From Bacteroidota bacterium (lineage in GTDB: Bacteria > Bacteroidota > Bacteroidia > Chitinophagales > Chitinophagaceae): a DNA stretch of 26,010 nt. The notes under the pieces are model-generated. The model saw nothing but the letters and a program-made list of their open reading frames with translations. It searched no databases and had not been told where the DNA came from. Both the position numbers and the translations under genes were made by a program. How positions within the stretch are numbered: position 1 is the stretch's first letter; each line of letters begins with the position of its first letter. Shown piece by piece: positions 23,800 to 26,010 of the stretch. The stretch is taken from positions 4,790 through 30,799 of the forward strand of contig JAPLER010000060.1 of the NCBI GenBank assembly GCA_026391115.1. The letters are read 5' to 3'.

Positions 23800-25392
23800 T
23801 TAATTTTTAATAATTGTTTTACTTGATTTATTGCCATCAGCATCTAAGAAAGTTAATACATAATTCCCTTTGTTTAAATTCGATAAATCAACACTTGTTT
23901 GTGTAGTTCCAGCTTTCACCTCAATACTTGTCAAACACTTTCCATCAATAGATGCAATTGAAATATTACCTTTAACATTAGTTTTTGCATACGAAACAAT
24001 TAAGTTGCTTTGAACAGGGTTAGGGAATATCTCTAGTTTAACAGATTTTTTTGGTGTTACAGCAACTACATTACTGTAAGTACTTTTTCCATTTTTACTA
24101 ACAAATTTCAATCTATAATAAGTTGTTGCTGTTAATATTTTATTATCGTTGTATTCGTAGTTATTAATACCACTTGCCGTAATACTTGAAACAACTGTAA
24201 ATTCTTTACTATTGAATCCTTTCTCTACAATATAGCTTGTAATATCATCATCACCATTTACAACCCACCATAATCTAGCTGTTCCATCATCACTTTTAGC
24301 TGCATTAAAACTCAATAAACGAACAGGTAATGATGTTGGAACTAATTGTACCCCTCTAAATGCTGTATTTGATGGTGCTGCTAAAACTACAGTTGGTGTA
24401 GCTGTTGGCGATACATTGTAACCTGTAGCATCTACAAAACTTTGTAAAGGTGAGCCCCCTGATATTGCATAAATAGTTACGTTTGAACCAGCAGTTGTAG
24501 CAGTCATTCCTCTATATGTTACAGTAGAATTAATTATTCCTATTGAATCCCAATTTCCTGTTCCACTATTTTTACAATATTTTCTAATGCCAGATGGAGC
24601 AGCATCACTAGAAATATACATTGTATTAAGTCCCGCTGGACCACCAGGTAAACTTGTTAAGTAAATATTGTTTGCAGTCATAGTAGTTGAATGACCAGGG
24701 TATGAAACTAATGTATTGCCAGGTGTAGTAGGAAATCCAGTTAACACACCAGCACGAACAGCACCTGAACCAGTGCCTACTATTAAATCCCCTCCAAATG
24801 TTTGGATTGTTCTATTATTTGTAACTGTCGTAGAAACAAGAACTGCAGTATCTCCTCCAACACTTGTACCTTGACTGCCATAAGGCATATATCTTACACC
24901 TGTATTGCTTCCAACCAACCAAAAGCCAGTGCCATCGTTACTCGTTGCACAACGTGCATTTCCTTTAGATTTTGCAGTATCCATTAATGTTTTTGTATCC
25001 CAAGTTCCGTCCATTGCAATTCTGCAAAAAACTCTTTTTGTACCAGCAACACCAGAAATGGTTGCAATTCCAGTATCGGAATTATAACCTGCTAAAACAA
25101 AATATTGTCCATTTGCAGAAATTGTTAAATTAGCATCGTTTGATGAAGAGCCTTGAGCACAAATTTTGTTATTTCCACCAGTTGCCATTGCTGTAGTGTA
25201 TGGTAATTGTATTGTTTGAACAACAGTCCCAGTTGGCGTCATTTCGATAATATTAATTAGCTGAGATTGATTTGATAAACCAGCACCACCACTACCAACT
25301 CTTGTGACAACTAAATTCCCTGCTGTAAAAGGAGTTTGTGCAAAAACACCTATTGTTAATGATGTTAATAAAAGTGTAAAGATTTTTTTCAT
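23800..25392 (-). CDS. Secreted protein with T9SS type A sorting domain
   Basis: A 530-residue exported protein. It has a signal peptide (MKKIFTLLLTSLTIGVFAQ) followed by TPFTAGNLVVTRVGSGG and a long Gly-, Thr- and Ser-rich beta-repetitive region (about 20-350) that may be a propeller-like fold. Next comes a fibronectin-III-like segment (about 355-447, SLPVRLLSFNAAKSDDGTAR to TTYYRLKFVSKNGKSTYSNV). The C-terminal type A sorting domain of the type IX secretion system (about 452-530) begins LEIFPNPVQSNLIVSY and ends with NKGNYVLTFLDADG and a Lys-rich tail. It should be exported across the outer membrane and anchored or released at the cell surface. I do not recognise a catalytic site. It has its own terminator and a -7-like element, so it is probably monocistronic. 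Confidence 0.87.
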   Translation of the reverse strand: MKKIFTLLLTSLTIGVFAQTPFTAGNLVVTRVGSGGAGLSNQSQLINIIEMTPTGTVVQTIQLPYTTAMATGGNNKICAQGSSSNDANLTISANGQYFVLAGYNSDTGIATISGVAGTKRVFCRIAMDGTWDTKTLMDTAKSKGNARCATSNDGTGFWLVGSNTGVRYMPYGSQGTSVGGDTAVLVSTTVTNNRTIQTFGGDLIVGTGSGAVRAGVLTGFPTTPGNTLVSYPGHSTTMTANNIYLTSLPGGPAGLNTMYISSDAAPSGIRKYCKNSGTGNWDSIGIINSTVTYRGMTATTAGSNVTIYAISGGSPLQSFVDATGYNVSPTATPTVVLAAPSNTAFRGVQLVPTSLPVRLLSFNAAKSDDGTARLWWVVNGDDDITSYIVEKGFNSKEFTVVSSITASGINNYEYNDNKILTATTYYRLKFVSKNGKSTYSNVVAVTPKKSVKLEIFPNPVQSNLIVSYAKTNVKGNISIASIDGKCLTSIEVKAGTTQTSVDLSNLNKGNYVLTFLDADGNKSSKTIIKN

Positions 25393-25414
25393 AAAGTAAT
25401 TTTTTTTGCAAATA

Positions 25415-25422
25415 CAAATGTA
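25415..25422 (-). promoter_or_regulatory. Possible -7 promoter element of the T9SS-cargo gene
   Basis: On the minus strand TACATTTG matches TAnnTTTG exactly, 22 bases upstream of the ATG at 25392. No clear TTG is found at the -33 position. Confidence 0.38.
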
Positions 25423-25477
25423 AGCCCTTGATATGTATTTTAGTTGTTTGTGGTATTTTATTTTTGTTAAATAATCG

Positions 25478-25912
25478 TTATTTAACCATTCTTTCTAAGT
25501 GTTCTGCTTTATTATTTTTCCAATTTTTATCGTACTTAACAAACCAGCTTAACCATAAACTTCTGCTCAAACGCATAAATACTGGCTGTAGCAATACTAA
25601 ACCCACAATTGTACTACCCATACACCAAAATATACTATTATCATTAAAGCTTAAACCGAACAAAACACGCCAAGCTACAAACATACTTACACAAAATGCC
25701 ACAGTTAATGCATAGCTCACGTAACTAGTACCATAATAAAATCCAACTTCAATTTCTGTTGGTTGCTTGCACACAGGGCACTCTTCGTTCATATCTACAA
25801 TATGATTCAAGTTGTAGGCGTTTTTATTTTTAAATAAATAACCTTTTCTACACCTAGGACATTTATTACTTAAAACACTAATCAAGTAATTGGAAGCTTT
25901 TTCACTTTTCAT
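25478..25912 (-). CDS. DUF983 family zinc-ribbon membrane protein
   Basis: About 144 residues from the ATG at 25912 (MKSEKASNYLISVLSNKCPRC). The ATG at 25930 would add six residues that the family lacks. Two CxxC pairs, CPRCRKG and CPVCKQ, about 30 residues apart, should bind zinc on the cytoplasmic side. The sequence GFYYGTSYVSYALTVAFCVSM then begins the first of two membrane segments, and the second is around FWCMGSTIVGLVLLQPVFM. The C-terminus RSLWLSWFVKYDKNW is typical of DUF983. The biological role is unknown. The gap of 85 bases to the T9SS-cargo gene contains that gene's possible -7 element; the 80 bases upstream to the window edge show nothing clear. Confidence 0.85.
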   Translation of the reverse strand: MKSEKASNYLISVLSNKCPRCRKGYLFKNKNAYNLNHIVDMNEECPVCKQPTEIEVGFYYGTSYVSYALTVAFCVSMFVAWRVLFGLSFNDNSIFWCMGSTIVGLVLLQPVFMRLSRSLWLSWFVKYDKNWKNNKAEHLERMVK

Positions 25913-26010
25913 TATTGCAAAGATGACCATATAGTTTATTGAGAAAGAAATTAATAAATAACTAATTTTTATTCTATCATATTTTTGAAAAAAAATAGTG
26001 TATTTAAAGT

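Noticed and set aside
25428..25715. Plus-strand 95-codon reading frame opposite the DUF983 gene
   Set aside because: The minus-strand frame has clear DUF983 features (two CxxC pairs, membrane segments); the plus-strand frame is its shadow.

Overview
The window is AT-rich chromosomal DNA from a member of the Bacteroidota, most likely a Chitinophagaceae-like lineage. The reasons are the typical Bacteroidota division and cell-wall (dcw) gene order, an FtsZ with the long linker and C-terminal tail of that phylum, a protein ending in a type IX secretion (T9SS) type A sorting domain, LVIVD-repeat lipoproteins, promoter-like TAnnTTTG elements and few recognisable Shine-Dalgarno sequences. The species assignment is inference. 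I see no rRNA, tRNA, CRISPR array, insertion sequence, prophage or attachment site. No stretch over 300 bases lacks a gene; the longest gap is the 256-base mraZ/queA divergent region.

Left part (1-5238). A thiL gene is cut by the left edge. It converges on a three-gene minus-strand operon (2879 to 930) that encodes two LVIVD beta-propeller lipoproteins and an exported barrel-like protein. Together the two lipoproteins look like the halves of one seven-bladed propeller. Divergent from this operon are murI (glutamate racemase) and a thioredoxin-fold TlpA-like lipoprotein. The 91-base divergent region carries four direct repeats of (T/A)GTCA at an exact 11-base period, closely resembling a tandem PHO box. 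A bidirectional terminator separates the tlpA-like gene from a Spy/LTxxQ-type periplasmic protein gene.

Central part (5239-21607, all minus strand). This is a complete dcw cluster in the order mraZ, rsmH, ftsL-like, ftsI, murE, mraY, murD, ftsW, murG, murC, ftsQ, ftsA, ftsZ. MurE, MurD and MurC (with MurF encoded elsewhere) build UDP-MurNAc-pentapeptide. MraY and MurG make lipid II. FtsW and FtsI polymerise and cross-link it at the septum, and FtsQ, FtsL, FtsA and FtsZ form the divisome. Several junctions are tight (TAATG overlaps). Four genes (ftsL, ftsI, murG, ftsQ) appear to start at GTG or TTG. Larger gaps before ftsW, ftsA and ftsZ hold a perfect hairpin, a palindrome with a possible promoter, and an AT-only hairpin respectively. 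The cluster ends in a clear terminator after ftsZ.

Right part (21608-26010). The mraZ/queA region contains 10-base-phased GTG-type tandem repeats that resemble MraZ operators. queA (tRNA queuosine synthesis) is on the plus strand. It is followed on the minus strand by a YiiX/YebB-like papain-fold protein, a T9SS-exported protein with its own terminator, and a DUF983 zinc-ribbon membrane protein.

Most of the window is core genome. The more novel signals are regulatory: the PHO-box-like array, the GTGGG repeats, intra-operon hairpins and the split propeller.
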